Source: Acidimicrobiaceae bacterium (lineage in GTDB: Bacteria; Actinomycetota; Acidimicrobiia; Acidimicrobiales; Ilumatobacteraceae). From it: a stretch of DNA of 64,000 bases. A program made the translations under genes and the position numbers. The notes below the pieces were generated by a model. The model made no database searches. It was not told the origin of the DNA and worked only from the letters and a program-made list of their open reading frames with translations. This document shows positions 25,194 to 33,411 of the stretch, piece by piece. Position 1 is the stretch's first letter; each line of letters begins with the position of its first letter. Where the stretch lies: assembly GCA_020637235.1 (NCBI GenBank), contig JACJWG010000010.1, forward strand, positions 1-64,000, written 5' to 3'.

Positions 25194-26239
25194 CAGCTGT
25201 CGAGCTCGACGCCGATCGGCTCGTCGTCGGCCTCGGTGAACTCGTCGCCGAGACCGGCCTGACGGCGCACCTTGTCGGAGACCTCCATCATCACCTCGGG
25301 GTTCTGCGACAGGTAGTTCTTCGCGTTCTCGCGTCCCTGCCCGAGCTGTTCACCTTCGTAGGTGAACCACGCGCCGGACTTCTTGACGATCCCCATGTCG
25401 ACCGCCATGTCGAGCAGCGACCCCTCGCGGCTGATGCCCTTGCCGTACATGATGTCGAACTCCGCCTGCTTGAACGGCGGCGCCACCTTGTTCTTCACGA
25501 CCTTCACCCGGGTGCGCGAACCGGTGACCTCGGTGCCGTCCTTGATCGATTCGATCCGGCGGATGTCGAGACGGACCGACGAGTAGAACTTCAGCGCACG
25601 GCCACCCGGGGTGGTCTCGGGCGAGCCGAACATCACACCGATCTTCTCGCGGAGCTGGTTGATGAAGATCGCGATCGTGCCGGTCTTGTTGAGGTTGGCC
25701 GTGAGCTTGCGCAGTGCCTGGCTCATGAGACGGGCCTGGAGACCGACGTGGCTGTCGCCCATCTCGCCCTCGATCTCGGCACGAGGCGTGAGGGCGGCGA
25801 CCGAGTCGATCACGAGCACGTCGATCGCGCCGGAGCGCACCAACATGTCGGCGATCTCGAGCGCCTGCTCCCCCGTGTCGGGCTGGGAGATGAGCAGTTG
25901 GTCGATGTCGACACCGATCGCCTTGGCGTACACCGGGTCCATCGCGTGCTCGGCGTCGACATAGGCGCAGATGCCGCCGTTGCGTTGGGCCTCGGCGACG
26001 ACGTGCATGGCGAGCGTGGACTTGCCCGACGACTCCGGGCCGTAGATCTCGACGACCCGGCCACGGGGCAGCCCACCCACGCCGAGGGCGAGATCGAGCG
26101 ACAGGGCGCCGGTCTGCACCACGTCGATCCCCATGGACGTCTTCTCGCCCATGCGCATGATCGATCCCTTGCCGAACTGCTTGTCGATCTGGGACAGCGC
26201 CATCTCGAGGGCGCGCTCGCGGTCGGGGGCGTTGCTCAT
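25193..26239 (-). CDS. recA: RecA recombinase
   Basis: 348 residues. ATP-dependent strand exchange and LexA co-protease. Walker A GPESSGKST (residues 67-75), DSVAALTPRAEIEGEMGD, the L2 region INQLREKIGVMFGSPETTPGGRALKFYSSVRLD and an acidic C-terminus (EFTEADDEPIGVELDS) are complete, with no intein. ATG 26239 is the standard N-terminus (MSNAPDRERALEMALSQIDKQFGKGS); the open frame beyond it has no homology. Upstream is a promoter whose spacer contains a LexA box. Confidence 0.98.
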   Translation of the reverse strand: MSNAPDRERALEMALSQIDKQFGKGSIMRMGEKTSMGIDVVQTGALSLDLALGVGGLPRGRVVEIYGPESSGKSTLAMHVVAEAQRNGGICAYVDAEHAMDPVYAKAIGVDIDQLLISQPDTGEQALEIADMLVRSGAIDVLVIDSVAALTPRAEIEGEMGDSHVGLQARLMSQALRKLTANLNKTGTIAIFINQLREKIGVMFGSPETTPGGRALKFYSSVRLDIRRIESIKDGTEVTGSRTRVKVVKNKVAPPFKQAEFDIMYGKGISREGSLLDMAVDMGIVKKSGAWFTYEGEQLGQGRENAKNYLSQNPEVMMEVSDKVRRQAGLGDEFTEADDEPIGVELDS

Positions 26240-26408
26240 CGTGTTCTCCGTTTCCTGCCTGTGGATCCCGGATGCCCGGGTGGTGGGGGCCGGTCGCCTC
26301 GGCGACGACCCCGATGGGTGTGACGGGCACCCTAGGAACGGGGTGTGACACGGACGCCGGGGCGTCGGTGTCGTCCGGTTCGGCGGGGCCGGGTGTTCGA
26401 ACGACATG

Positions 26409-26437
26409 AGTGTAGTTGCGAACGAGTGTTCGATCAA
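26409..26437 (-). promoter_or_regulatory. recA promoter with LexA box in the spacer
   Basis: Minus-strand TTGATC (26437-26432), 17-base spacer and TACACT (26414-26409). CGAACGAGTGTTCG (26419-26432) is a perfect-arm LexA box that fills the spacer, so LexA would block RNA polymerase directly. The leader to the recA ATG is about 165 nt. A GTTCGAAC palindrome (26394-26401) lies just downstream. Confidence 0.8.
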
Positions 26438-26486
26438 GCAACCGAACGGCGAATCGCGAGTCGACGGCGACGTAGGGTCGACCACC

Positions 26487-27275
26487 ATGACCAGCGAGCA
26501 CGCCGTTCCCGCCGATCCCGGCTTCGACACGATCACCGTCGCGGTCGACGGGCCACTCGGCCGGTTGGTGCTCAACCGTCCCGACAAGCTCAACCCACTC
26601 AGCATGCACACGCTGAAGGAGATCGAGCTGGCGGCCCGCTGGTTCGACGAACACCTCGAGCTGAAGGTGGTGGTGGTGAGCGGCGCGGGTCGAGCGTTCT
26701 CCGCCGGTGCCGACCTGTCGGCATTCTCGTCGTCGGGTCCACCGGAAGACCGCCAGCAGGGATGGCGCATGGCTCGTGCGCTCGACGAGATGCGCGCCGT
26801 CACCGTGGCTCGCATCCAGGGATGGTGCGTCGGCGGCGGCCTCGTGGTGGCCGCCGGCTGCGACCTGCGCGTCGCCGCTCGTTCGGCCCGCTTCTCGATC
26901 CCCGAGATCGACCTCGGCATCCCGCTCGCGTGGGGTGGCATCCCGCGCCTCGTGCGCGAGATCGGACCGGCGCTCACGAAGGAACTCGTGATGACGTGCC
27001 GCCCGTTCGACGCCGACGAGGCGTTGCGTTCGGGGTTCCTCAACCGTGTGGTCGACGACGAGCGCCTCGACGCCGAGGTGGACTCGCTCGTGCAGACACT
27101 CGTCGCGAAGCCCAAGCTCGCCCTGCTCGAGACCAAGGCGCACGTGAACGCGGTGACCGAGTCGATGGTGGGCACCGGCCGCAGTTGGGCCGATGCCGAC
27201 GGGTTGTTCGCCGGGCTCCGCGACCCCGAGGGACGTGCGTCGGCGGCGGCCTACGCCGAGCGGTTGCGCCGCTGA
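26487..27275 (+). CDS. Enoyl-CoA hydratase/isomerase family protein
   Basis: 262 residues, crotonase fold. GRAFSAGADLSAF supplies the first oxyanion-hole residue and RIQGWCVGGGLVVAAGCDLRVA the second; SIPEIDLGIP holds the position equivalent to the second catalytic acid. Likely acts on an acyl-CoA in fatty-acid or side-chain degradation; substrate unknown. ATG 26487 begins MTSEHAVPADPG; the upstream ATG at 26406 overlaps the recA control region and is less likely. The 3' end overlaps the convergent DUF983 gene by 25 bp. Confidence 0.88.
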   Translation: MTSEHAVPADPGFDTITVAVDGPLGRLVLNRPDKLNPLSMHTLKEIELAARWFDEHLELKVVVVSGAGRAFSAGADLSAFSSSGPPEDRQQGWRMARALDEMRAVTVARIQGWCVGGGLVVAAGCDLRVAARSARFSIPEIDLGIPLAWGGIPRLVREIGPALTKELVMTCRPFDADEALRSGFLNRVVDDERLDAEVDSLVQTLVAKPKLALLETKAHVNAVTESMVGTGRSWADADGLFAGLRDPEGRASAAAYAERLRR

Positions 27276-27724
27276 CCCAGCTGCGGCGGCAGCTCGGCCA
27301 ACCCGGCGGCGACGGCGGCCATCGCCTCGTCGAGCTCGGACCGTTCGGGTGGGTGCACCGACAGGTCGAACGCGAGCCACAACGTGTAGGTGAGCGGATA
27401 GATCAGCAACGGCATCACCACCGCCACCGCCCCCAGGATCAGCACGAACCGCAGCACGGGCACGTCGGTGCCCCACACCCCGAAGCCGACGCCCATCGCG
27501 ATCGCGATCGATGCGAACGTGATGATCGTGTTGAACGTGATCGTGCCGAGCTCGAAGCCCTCCTCGCGGTGCCACGAGATGCCGCACGTGCGGCAGCGGT
27601 CGTACTTGCGGAACCACCCGCGCAGGAACGTGCGGCGCGAACCGCACCACGGGCACGTGAGCACCAACGCACGACCGAACAGACGGCCGACGGGCTGGCG
27701 AGGCGGCGCAGAGGTGGTCGACAT
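27251..27724 (-). CDS. DUF983-like membrane protein with zinc ribbon
   Basis: 157 residues. N-terminal Cys pairs CPWCG and CRTCG (C-x2-C x2) form a zinc ribbon, followed by two membrane segments (about 62-82 and 90-112). The layout matches DUF983. Function unknown in the family. Its 3' end overlaps the enoyl-CoA hydratase 3' end, and its start is 56 bp from the divergent membrane-protein gene. Confidence 0.82.
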   Translation of the reverse strand: MSTTSAPPRQPVGRLFGRALVLTCPWCGSRRTFLRGWFRKYDRCRTCGISWHREEGFELGTITFNTIITFASIAIAMGVGFGVWGTDVPVLRFVLILGAVAVVMPLLIYPLTYTLWLAFDLSVHPPERSELDEAMAAVAAGLAELPPQLGQRRNRSA

Positions 27725-27780
27725 CGCCCCCACCCTATGACCGCGACCGGCGCGTGTGCACCGCCCGTGCCGCATCGGTC

Positions 27781-28611
27781 ATGATGTGCGGCGTGCGTCG
27801 CTCCTTCGCCGGTCTGTTGTTCGCGGTCGCGTTCGCATTCGCGTGCCTGGCGATCAGCGGATTCCTGATGCACCGCACCGCGTTCACCCCCTCGCACGCT
27901 GCCGACGCGGCACGCACCGTGATGGCCGACGAAGCGGTCCGGCTCGAGGCCGTGAAGGTGATCGCCGACGGCACCGCCGACCAGATGTACCCGGGCGACG
28001 CGAACGGCGCAGCGATCGTGCGCCAGAACATCGCCACAGTCGCCGGCATCGCCGCCGGAGCCGATCTCTACGGCCCGATGCTCGAGCAGGTGCACGCCGT
28101 GTTGATCGGCGAGCAGGACGGCCCGGTGGTGGTGCCACCCGACCAACTGGTGCTGCTCAGCCGCGACGAACGTGCGGCGGTGCTGCCGCCGGTGCAGGTG
28201 GAGGTGCCCGAACTCACCGTGCTCCGGGTGACCGACACGTTGCTCGGTTGGTTGGTGCCGCTCAGCGCAGCGGTGTCGGTGATCTTCTTCGTCCTCTGCT
28301 CTCTGGCCCGGCCCGAACGCGGCGCGCTGTTCCGCACGCTCGGCATCGGCCTCCTCGCGCTCGCGGTGCTGGCGATCGTGTTCGGCTACGTGATCCCGAA
28401 GTACCTGCCGCCCGTGCTCGACGACAGCGTGTGGGCCCGGACGCCGGCACTCGCCGCCGACACCGGACGCGGGCTCACGTTCGCACTGGCGTTCGTGGCC
28501 GTGGCGGCGGGGCTCGGCTTGTTCGCCGCCTCCACTCGCATGGGCCGCAGCCGCCGCTGGAGCACGCCGGTCAGCACCTATCGCTACCGCGAAGAGCGCA
28601 GCTGGAGCTGA
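27781..28611 (+). CDS. Integral membrane protein, unknown function
   Basis: 276 residues from ATG 27781 (ATG 27784 and GTG 27793 are close alternatives). Four membrane segments are visible: one near the N-terminus (SFAGLLFAVAFAFACLAISGFLM), an external domain of about 120 residues, then three near the C-terminus (LLGWLVPLSAAVSVIFFVLC, TLGIGLLALAVLAIVFGYVI, GLTFALAFVAVAAGLGLFAA), and a basic tail. I do not recognise a named family. Divergent from the DUF983 gene. Confidence 0.75.
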   Translation: MMCGVRRSFAGLLFAVAFAFACLAISGFLMHRTAFTPSHAADAARTVMADEAVRLEAVKVIADGTADQMYPGDANGAAIVRQNIATVAGIAAGADLYGPMLEQVHAVLIGEQDGPVVVPPDQLVLLSRDERAAVLPPVQVEVPELTVLRVTDTLLGWLVPLSAAVSVIFFVLCSLARPERGALFRTLGIGLLALAVLAIVFGYVIPKYLPPVLDDSVWARTPALAADTGRGLTFALAFVAVAAGLGLFAASTRMGRSRRWSTPVSTYRYREERSWS

Positions 28612-28654
28612 GCCGGCGATCGGATCGGCCGATCGTGGCCCCGGCGCCGGCCGC

Positions 28655-30028
28655 TCAGGCCGTCAGCTCGTCGACGAACTCCTGGAACACGCCTGCGTAG
28701 TGCATCGCATCGGCCTCGGTGTGCATCACCGAGATGAGCCACTGCTCGTCGAGGCCGGGTGGCAGCAACACGCCGCGGTTGATGCCGTGCATCCACTGCG
28801 CGAAGGCGAGGTCGAAATCCGTGGCCTTGTAGTCGCGGTAGGTGCGGATCGGCTCGACGGACCAGGTGATGCACCCCTTCGCGCCGAACTGCACGGTGTG
28901 GGCCGGCAGCCCCGCGCCGTCGATGACGGTCTGGCACGCAGCGACGAGCCGGCTGTTGCGCTCGTTCACCTCCTGGTGCGTCTCGGGGGTGCAGATGTCG
29001 GCCAGCACCGCCTTCGCCGCCGCCATGCAGAGCGGGTTGCCGTTGTACGTGCCGAGGTGCAGCACCTTGCCGGCGGTGATCTGGTCCATGCACTCCTGCG
29101 TGCCGCCGAAGGCGCCGAGGGGCAGACCGCCGCCGATGCTCTTGGCGAGGCACACGAGGTCGGGTTGCACGCCGAGCACACCCGTGGCGCCGCTCCACCC
29201 GGCCGTGATGCCGGTCTTCACCTCGTCGAAGATGAGCATCGTGCCGTACCGGCGGGTGATCTCGCGAACGGCTTCGAGGTACCCACGCTGTGGCATGCAG
29301 ATGCCGATGTTCTCCATCACCGGCTCGACGATGAACGCGGCGACGTCGCCGTCGCGCAGCACCCGCTCGAGGGCCTCGGGGTCGTTGTACGGGATCACCT
29401 TGGTGTCGGCCAGCACGGCGCGCGTGATGCCGGCCGTGGCCGGGATGGCCGTCGGCGCGTCGGCCGGACCGGCCTCGCTGATCGGCGGCTTCATCGAGAT
29501 CATCACCTCGTCGTGGTGGCCGTGGTAGCCGCCCTCGACCTTCACGATCTTCTCGCGACCGGTGATGCCGCGAGCCACGCGGATCGCGTCCATGGTGGCT
29601 TCGGTGCCCGAGTTGGTGAACCGCCACATCGGCAGGCCGTAGCGCGCCGCGAGCAACTCGGCCACGTCGGCGTTCAGCTCGCACGGGGTGACGAACAGGG
29701 TGCCGTCGTCGAGCTGGGCGTCGACCGCGGCGCGCAGCGTCGGGTGGCAATGACCCGAGAAGAGGGCGCCGAAGCCCATGTCGTAGTCGGTGTAGCGGTT
29801 GCCGTCGACGTCCTCCATCCAGCTGCCCTGGGCTCGTCGCACCACGATGGGGTGCGGGTCGTATGCCTGGAAGCTGGAGGGCACGCCGAGGGGCAACACC
29901 TTCCGGGCTCGGTCGGTGGCCCGCTGCGAACCCGCCGTTCGCTCCATGTACACCTGCAGTTCGCGGGTGGTGATCTGCCGAGCTCGGGCGACCAGTTCGT
30001 CGTGGCGGAGGGATTCCGTTGCACTCAT
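28655..30028 (-). CDS. HemL-like class III aminotransferase (glutamate-1-semialdehyde aminomutase family)
   Basis: 457 residues, PLP enzyme. VRRAQGSWMEDVDGNRYTDYD, NSGTEATMDAIRVAR, LIFDEVKTGI and the PLP-lysine segment LAKSIGGGLPLGAFGG match the HemL group. It is about 25-30 residues longer than typical HemL and no haem genes lie near, so it may be a HemL paralogue with another amino substrate. ATG 30028 has AAAAGGAA upstream. A perfect 19-bp palindrome lies 40 bp upstream. Confidence 0.85.
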   Translation of the reverse strand: MSATESLRHDELVARARQITTRELQVYMERTAGSQRATDRARKVLPLGVPSSFQAYDPHPIVVRRAQGSWMEDVDGNRYTDYDMGFGALFSGHCHPTLRAAVDAQLDDGTLFVTPCELNADVAELLAARYGLPMWRFTNSGTEATMDAIRVARGITGREKIVKVEGGYHGHHDEVMISMKPPISEAGPADAPTAIPATAGITRAVLADTKVIPYNDPEALERVLRDGDVAAFIVEPVMENIGICMPQRGYLEAVREITRRYGTMLIFDEVKTGITAGWSGATGVLGVQPDLVCLAKSIGGGLPLGAFGGTQECMDQITAGKVLHLGTYNGNPLCMAAAKAVLADICTPETHQEVNERNSRLVAACQTVIDGAGLPAHTVQFGAKGCITWSVEPIRTYRDYKATDFDLAFAQWMHGINRGVLLPPGLDEQWLISVMHTEADAMHYAGVFQEFVDELTA

Positions 30029-30067
30029 GTTGGTTCCTTTTCGGATCACGTTCTGCACAGCCTAGTT

Positions 30068-30086
30068 CACGACGGAATCCGTCGTG
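30068..30086. promoter_or_regulatory. 19-bp perfect palindrome upstream of the HemL-like gene
   Basis: CACGACGGA-A-TCCGTCGTG, 9-bp arms around a single base, 40 bp before the start codon at 30028. Size and position fit an operator for a dimeric repressor. No regulator gene is adjacent. Confidence 0.5.
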
Positions 30087-30216
30087 GCCGGCCGATCCGC
30101 CGACGAGTCGCGTTCCCGTCACGATCGTGTCGCGGTCTGGTGTCGACCGGCGCCCGTGCGGGTGAATCGAGTGGTGGAACCGGCGTACTCGCGTGGCAGA
30201 CTGTGCGCCCTACATG

Positions 30217-30289
<73 letters not shown>

Positions 30290-30355
30290 CTGGGCCCTCG
30301 GGCCCCAGTTGCCGGCCGGTCGTGTGGATCCCTACACTGCCGGACCGCAACCGCC

Positions 30356-30430
30356 GCCCCTCTAGCTCAATGGCAGAGCAACGGACTCTTAATCCGCAGG
30401 TTCAGGGTTCGAGTCCCTGGGGGGGCACCA
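30356..30430 (+). tRNA. tRNA-Lys (CTT anticodon)
   Basis: Acceptor GCCCCTC/GGGGGGC, anticodon loop CTCTTAA (anticodon CTT, reads AAG), T arm CAGGG/CCCTG with TTCGAGT, discriminator A and an encoded CCA (30428-30430). It follows tRNA-His by 66 bp. A pair of 60-bp inverted-repeat elements begins 24 bp downstream. Confidence 0.95.
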
Positions 30431-30453
30431 GGTGAGCCCGCGCCGAGTGCGAT

Positions 30454-30586
30454 GTTCTGGGTGCCACGCTCGCACGAACGCCCTCGACATCCGGGATTGC
30501 TGGCACCCAGGACCTCCTGCCCCAGTTCCTGGGCGCCAGTCGATCCTCACCGGGGCAGGCCAGCCTGACGTCGTGGCGCCCAGAAC
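30454..30586. repeat. Inverted-repeat element pair, locus 1 (60-bp family)
   Basis: Two elements, each beginning GTTC(C)TGGGYGCCA and ending GGCRCCCAGRAC, at 30454-30513 and 30525-30586. In the first the arms pair T-A at the variable position (GGGTGCC/GGCACCC), in the second C-G (GGGCGCC/GGCGCCC), a compensating change. They lie between the 3' ends of tRNA-Lys and the convergent glycosyltransferase gene (stop 30593). Confidence 0.85.
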
Positions 30587-30592
30587 ACTCGC

Positions 30593-31576
30593 TCAGGCGC
30601 TGACGCGGACCGCAGGCGAGCGGTGACGTCGCCGGAGCTCGTCGTCCGAGTGCGCCGCCACCACGAGACGACCGCCGCCGTACCGCACGCCGCCTCGCAG
30701 CCGGGCGATCACCGCCAGCCAGGCGCCGCACCCGCGCTCGAGCACCCAAGCGGGCGCCAGGAGCGACGCCGCAACGGGCGCGTGCTGCCGCAAGCCGTTG
30801 CGACGTCGACCGATCTCGGCGGCGAGGACGGCGGCACCGGCCATCGCGATCAGCACCTGCGGTGAGCGTCGCGCCGCCAGCACGACCGGCACGATCGCGA
30901 GCTGGGCGACCAGCCGCCGCGGTCGGGCGAATTCGTCGTAGGCCTGGCGGGTTCGCTGCCCGCGGAAGTGCGCAGCGGTGGGCGGCCGGCGCGGTACGAA
31001 CAGCCCGTCCGCACGACGCACCGTGCCACCTGCTGCCGCGACGGTGCGCATCAGTTCGAGGTTCTCGAACAGCACGTCGCCGTCGTAGCCCCCGGTGCGG
31101 CGCAGCGCCTCGGTGCGCACGGCGAGGGTGCCCGGGAAGTCGCCGCCCGACACCCGGTTCAGCAGGGTACGCGCCGTGTCCCACACCGCATGCCACGGCA
31201 CGCGTGACCCGTCGGCAGCGACGAACACGTTCTGCGGCACGACCACGTCGGCCACGGCGAGCTCGGCGACGACTGCGCGAAGGAGCGCGGGCGTGTAGCG
31301 CACGTCGTCGTCGGCGATGACCACGGCCTCGGTCCGCACGTGGTCGAGCGCCGTGAGCACGTTGTGCACCTTGCCGTTCGCGCATCGGTGGCGGGGATCG
31401 GGCCGCACGTGCGTGGCGAACGATCCCCACGCACGTGCGTTCGCGGCGAACACCTCGTCCGGCGACGAGTCGGCCACCACCACCTGCGCGACGGCAGCGA
31501 TCGCGGCGAGGTGCTCGACCAGGTCGGGCGACGGCGGGTGGGTGGCGCGTAGCGGGAGGACGTAGGTGACGTCCAC
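30593..31576 (-). CDS. Glycosyltransferase family 2-like membrane protein
   Basis: 327 residues from GTG 31576. GT-A fold start VTYVLPLRATHPPSPDLVEHL, metal-binding IADDDVRYTP, and GDFPGTLAVRTEALRRTGGYDGDVLFENLELM typical of ceramide-glucosyltransferase-like GT2 enzymes; the C-terminal third has hydrophobic segments (LVAQLAIVPVVLAARR, VLIAMAGAAVLAAEI, VAASLLAPAWVLERG) that should anchor it. Acceptor unknown. Its start overlaps the stop of the upstream oxidase-like gene (TAGTG), so the two are coupled. Confidence 0.78.
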   Translation of the reverse strand: MDVTYVLPLRATHPPSPDLVEHLAAIAAVAQVVVADSSPDEVFAANARAWGSFATHVRPDPRHRCANGKVHNVLTALDHVRTEAVVIADDDVRYTPALLRAVVAELAVADVVVPQNVFVAADGSRVPWHAVWDTARTLLNRVSGGDFPGTLAVRTEALRRTGGYDGDVLFENLELMRTVAAAGGTVRRADGLFVPRRPPTAAHFRGQRTRQAYDEFARPRRLVAQLAIVPVVLAARRSPQVLIAMAGAAVLAAEIGRRRNGLRQHAPVAASLLAPAWVLERGCGAWLAVIARLRGGVRYGGGRLVVAAHSDDELRRRHRSPAVRVSA

Positions 31577-32628
31577 TACACCGCCAGCAGGCCGACGCTC
31601 GGCGTCGAGGTCGCCGGCTCCACCCAGCCACCGAACAGGTCGTCGGCGTAACGGCGCTCCACCACCAGCGCGGCAGCAGCCCCGAACAGCACGTCCACGG
31701 CCAGACCCGGCTCGTCATCGACGAGCGCAGTCACCATCTCGGCGGCCATGTGCTCGTGCTCCGCGTCGGCCAGCACGTGCACGTCGTAGAACCGGCACGC
31801 CGCCTCCGACGCGCCGAGCCGGCGGAGGCCGGCGGCATACCGACCCATCGGTTCGACCGAGGTCATCTCGAACACGGCCAGGTGGCCGACCAACGCACCG
31901 CGCCGTGAGGCGTGCAACGCCAACGTCGAGATGAGGTTGCTCACCGCCAGCGAGCCGACACCCTGGCGGTCGAGCAGCGCGTACGGGCGGTCGTCGAGGT
32001 CGAGCTCACGCATCGTCTGCGCGAACAGCGCGGCGTGCAGCTCGCGGCCCGGTGCATCCGCGCCGTACTCCCCCGCCTGGATGGCGGCGAGCAACTGCTT
32101 CGCACGACCGGGCAGCCGAGGGATCGCGAAGGTGTGGAAGTCGCCCTCCGTCAACTGATACGCGGCCCTCGCTGTCACCACGTCGCGGAACTGGGCGAGC
32201 GATCCCGTGTCCCGCAGGTACGACGACACCGACGGCGAGGTGTCGGTCTCGATCAGCGCTCGTACCCGACGGACCACCTCGACGCCGGAGAGCTCCGTCG
32301 CCTCCATCCCGTTCCCGTCGCTGCCTGCGAGCAGCTCGTCCGCATCGTGGCGCAATGCCGCCAGGAACTCGTCCTCCAGCCGACAGCGCAACGCGATCAG
32401 GTCGGCGTCCCACTCTGCGACGCCCGGCCGATCGCGCCACGCGCCCAGATGGAGGTGATGACCGAGATAGAGCGCGAGTTGCAGGTCGTCGCTCCAGCCG
32501 CTGCCCGAGGCGACGGCGGGGATCGGCGCGTCGGACGAGCGCACGTGGGGACGCTCGAGCCGACGGATCACCCACGACGACAGGGGTCCGCGAGGGACGG
32601 GCAGCGGGACGGGACACGAGGGAGGCAT
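31576..32628 (-). CDS. Haem-oxygenase-like iron-containing redox enzyme (diiron oxidase family)
   Basis: 350 residues from ATG 32628 (ATG 32691 would add 21). Helical protein resembling the iron-containing redox enzyme / haem-oxygenase-like diiron oxidase family: LALYLGHHLHLGAW, a conserved acidic helix (RLEDEFLAAL), LTEGDFHTFAIPRL, and DVHVLADAEHEHMAAEMV, where His and Glu/Asp residues could ligate two irons. Members cut or oxidise fatty or amino-acid-derived substrates. Coupled translation with the GT2 gene suggests one pathway, perhaps a modified lipid or small metabolite; this is inference. Confidence 0.7.
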   Translation of the reverse strand: MPPSCPVPLPVPRGPLSSWVIRRLERPHVRSSDAPIPAVASGSGWSDDLQLALYLGHHLHLGAWRDRPGVAEWDADLIALRCRLEDEFLAALRHDADELLAGSDGNGMEATELSGVEVVRRVRALIETDTSPSVSSYLRDTGSLAQFRDVVTARAAYQLTEGDFHTFAIPRLPGRAKQLLAAIQAGEYGADAPGRELHAALFAQTMRELDLDDRPYALLDRQGVGSLAVSNLISTLALHASRRGALVGHLAVFEMTSVEPMGRYAAGLRRLGASEAACRFYDVHVLADAEHEHMAAEMVTALVDDEPGLAVDVLFGAAAALVVERRYADDLFGGWVEPATSTPSVGLLAV

Positions 32629-32715
32629 GGTGTCGGGTTTCCCCGCATCGGCGATGGTGATGCATCGCGACGCCGTCGCCGCGCGTGTCATCGGGCATGC
32701 CCGAGCGGCGGCGGG

Positions 32716-33351
32716 TCAGCGGCCGTCGGCGGCGTCCAGCAGGTCGGCGAGCGGCGCCGGCACACGCCCCAGCTCCACCGCACGCACCACGAGCGCGTGT
32801 GCGTAGCGCGACTTGCGGGTGGACCCGCTGCCGAGGAACCGGCGGAGCTGCTGCTCCACCGGCCGGTCGCTCCACGCCGGCTGGCGCTGCACGGTGCGGA
32901 ACGACCGGAGCGTTCCGTCCGCGGCCAGCACGGCGATCACCTCCGTCGGCGTCACCGCACGGATCAGCTCGTCCTCGAGGTCGGCGTGACAGACGAACCA
33001 GGGCACCTCCACGCCACGCACCTGCCCGGCACGGCGGACCACGTGCTCCTCGCCGGCATCGCACAGGCCGAGCACCCGCCGCCCCTCACCGCTCGGCCCG
33101 AAGCGGTCGAGGAAGCGGCCGACGCCGTGCGCGCCGCCGATCGGCACGACGGCGACGGAAGCCAGCGTCCGTTCCTCGGCCCGGGCCAGCGCCTCGACGG
33201 CGATCTGGTCACTCACGCCCTCGACGAGCACGATCGTCGCCGCGTCGCCCACGCCGGCGAGCGCCAGGCGGGTGGCTTCGGTCGCCGCCGCCGGCCCGGT
33301 CACGTAGCCCGGCACCGCGACGGGACGAGGCGTGCCGCTCCGTCCGCTCAT
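32716..33351 (-). CDS. Stand-alone TOPRIM-domain protein (OLD-type)
   Basis: 211 residues from ATG 33351. The TOPRIM core is visible: IVLVEGVSDQIAVEALA (catalytic Glu), GLCDAGEE and a later acidic HADLEDELI. OLD-family nucleases carry this domain after an ATPase; here no ATPase is present, and the C-terminal part (VEQQLRRFLGSGSTRKSRYAHAL) resembles the tail of TOPRIM proteins that are annotated as ATP-dependent endonuclease-like. Role in DNA repair or defence cannot be decided. Intervals to both neighbours are short on the same strand. Confidence 0.75.
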   Translation of the reverse strand: MSGRSGTPRPVAVPGYVTGPAAATEATRLALAGVGDAATIVLVEGVSDQIAVEALARAEERTLASVAVVPIGGAHGVGRFLDRFGPSGEGRRVLGLCDAGEEHVVRRAGQVRGVEVPWFVCHADLEDELIRAVTPTEVIAVLAADGTLRSFRTVQRQPAWSDRPVEQQLRRFLGSGSTRKSRYAHALVVRAVELGRVPAPLADLLDAADGR

Positions 33352-33411
33352 CGGGGTCACGGTACCCGAGGTCCGCTCGGCGGTCGGCGGACACCACGGG
33401 GTCGACACCGC

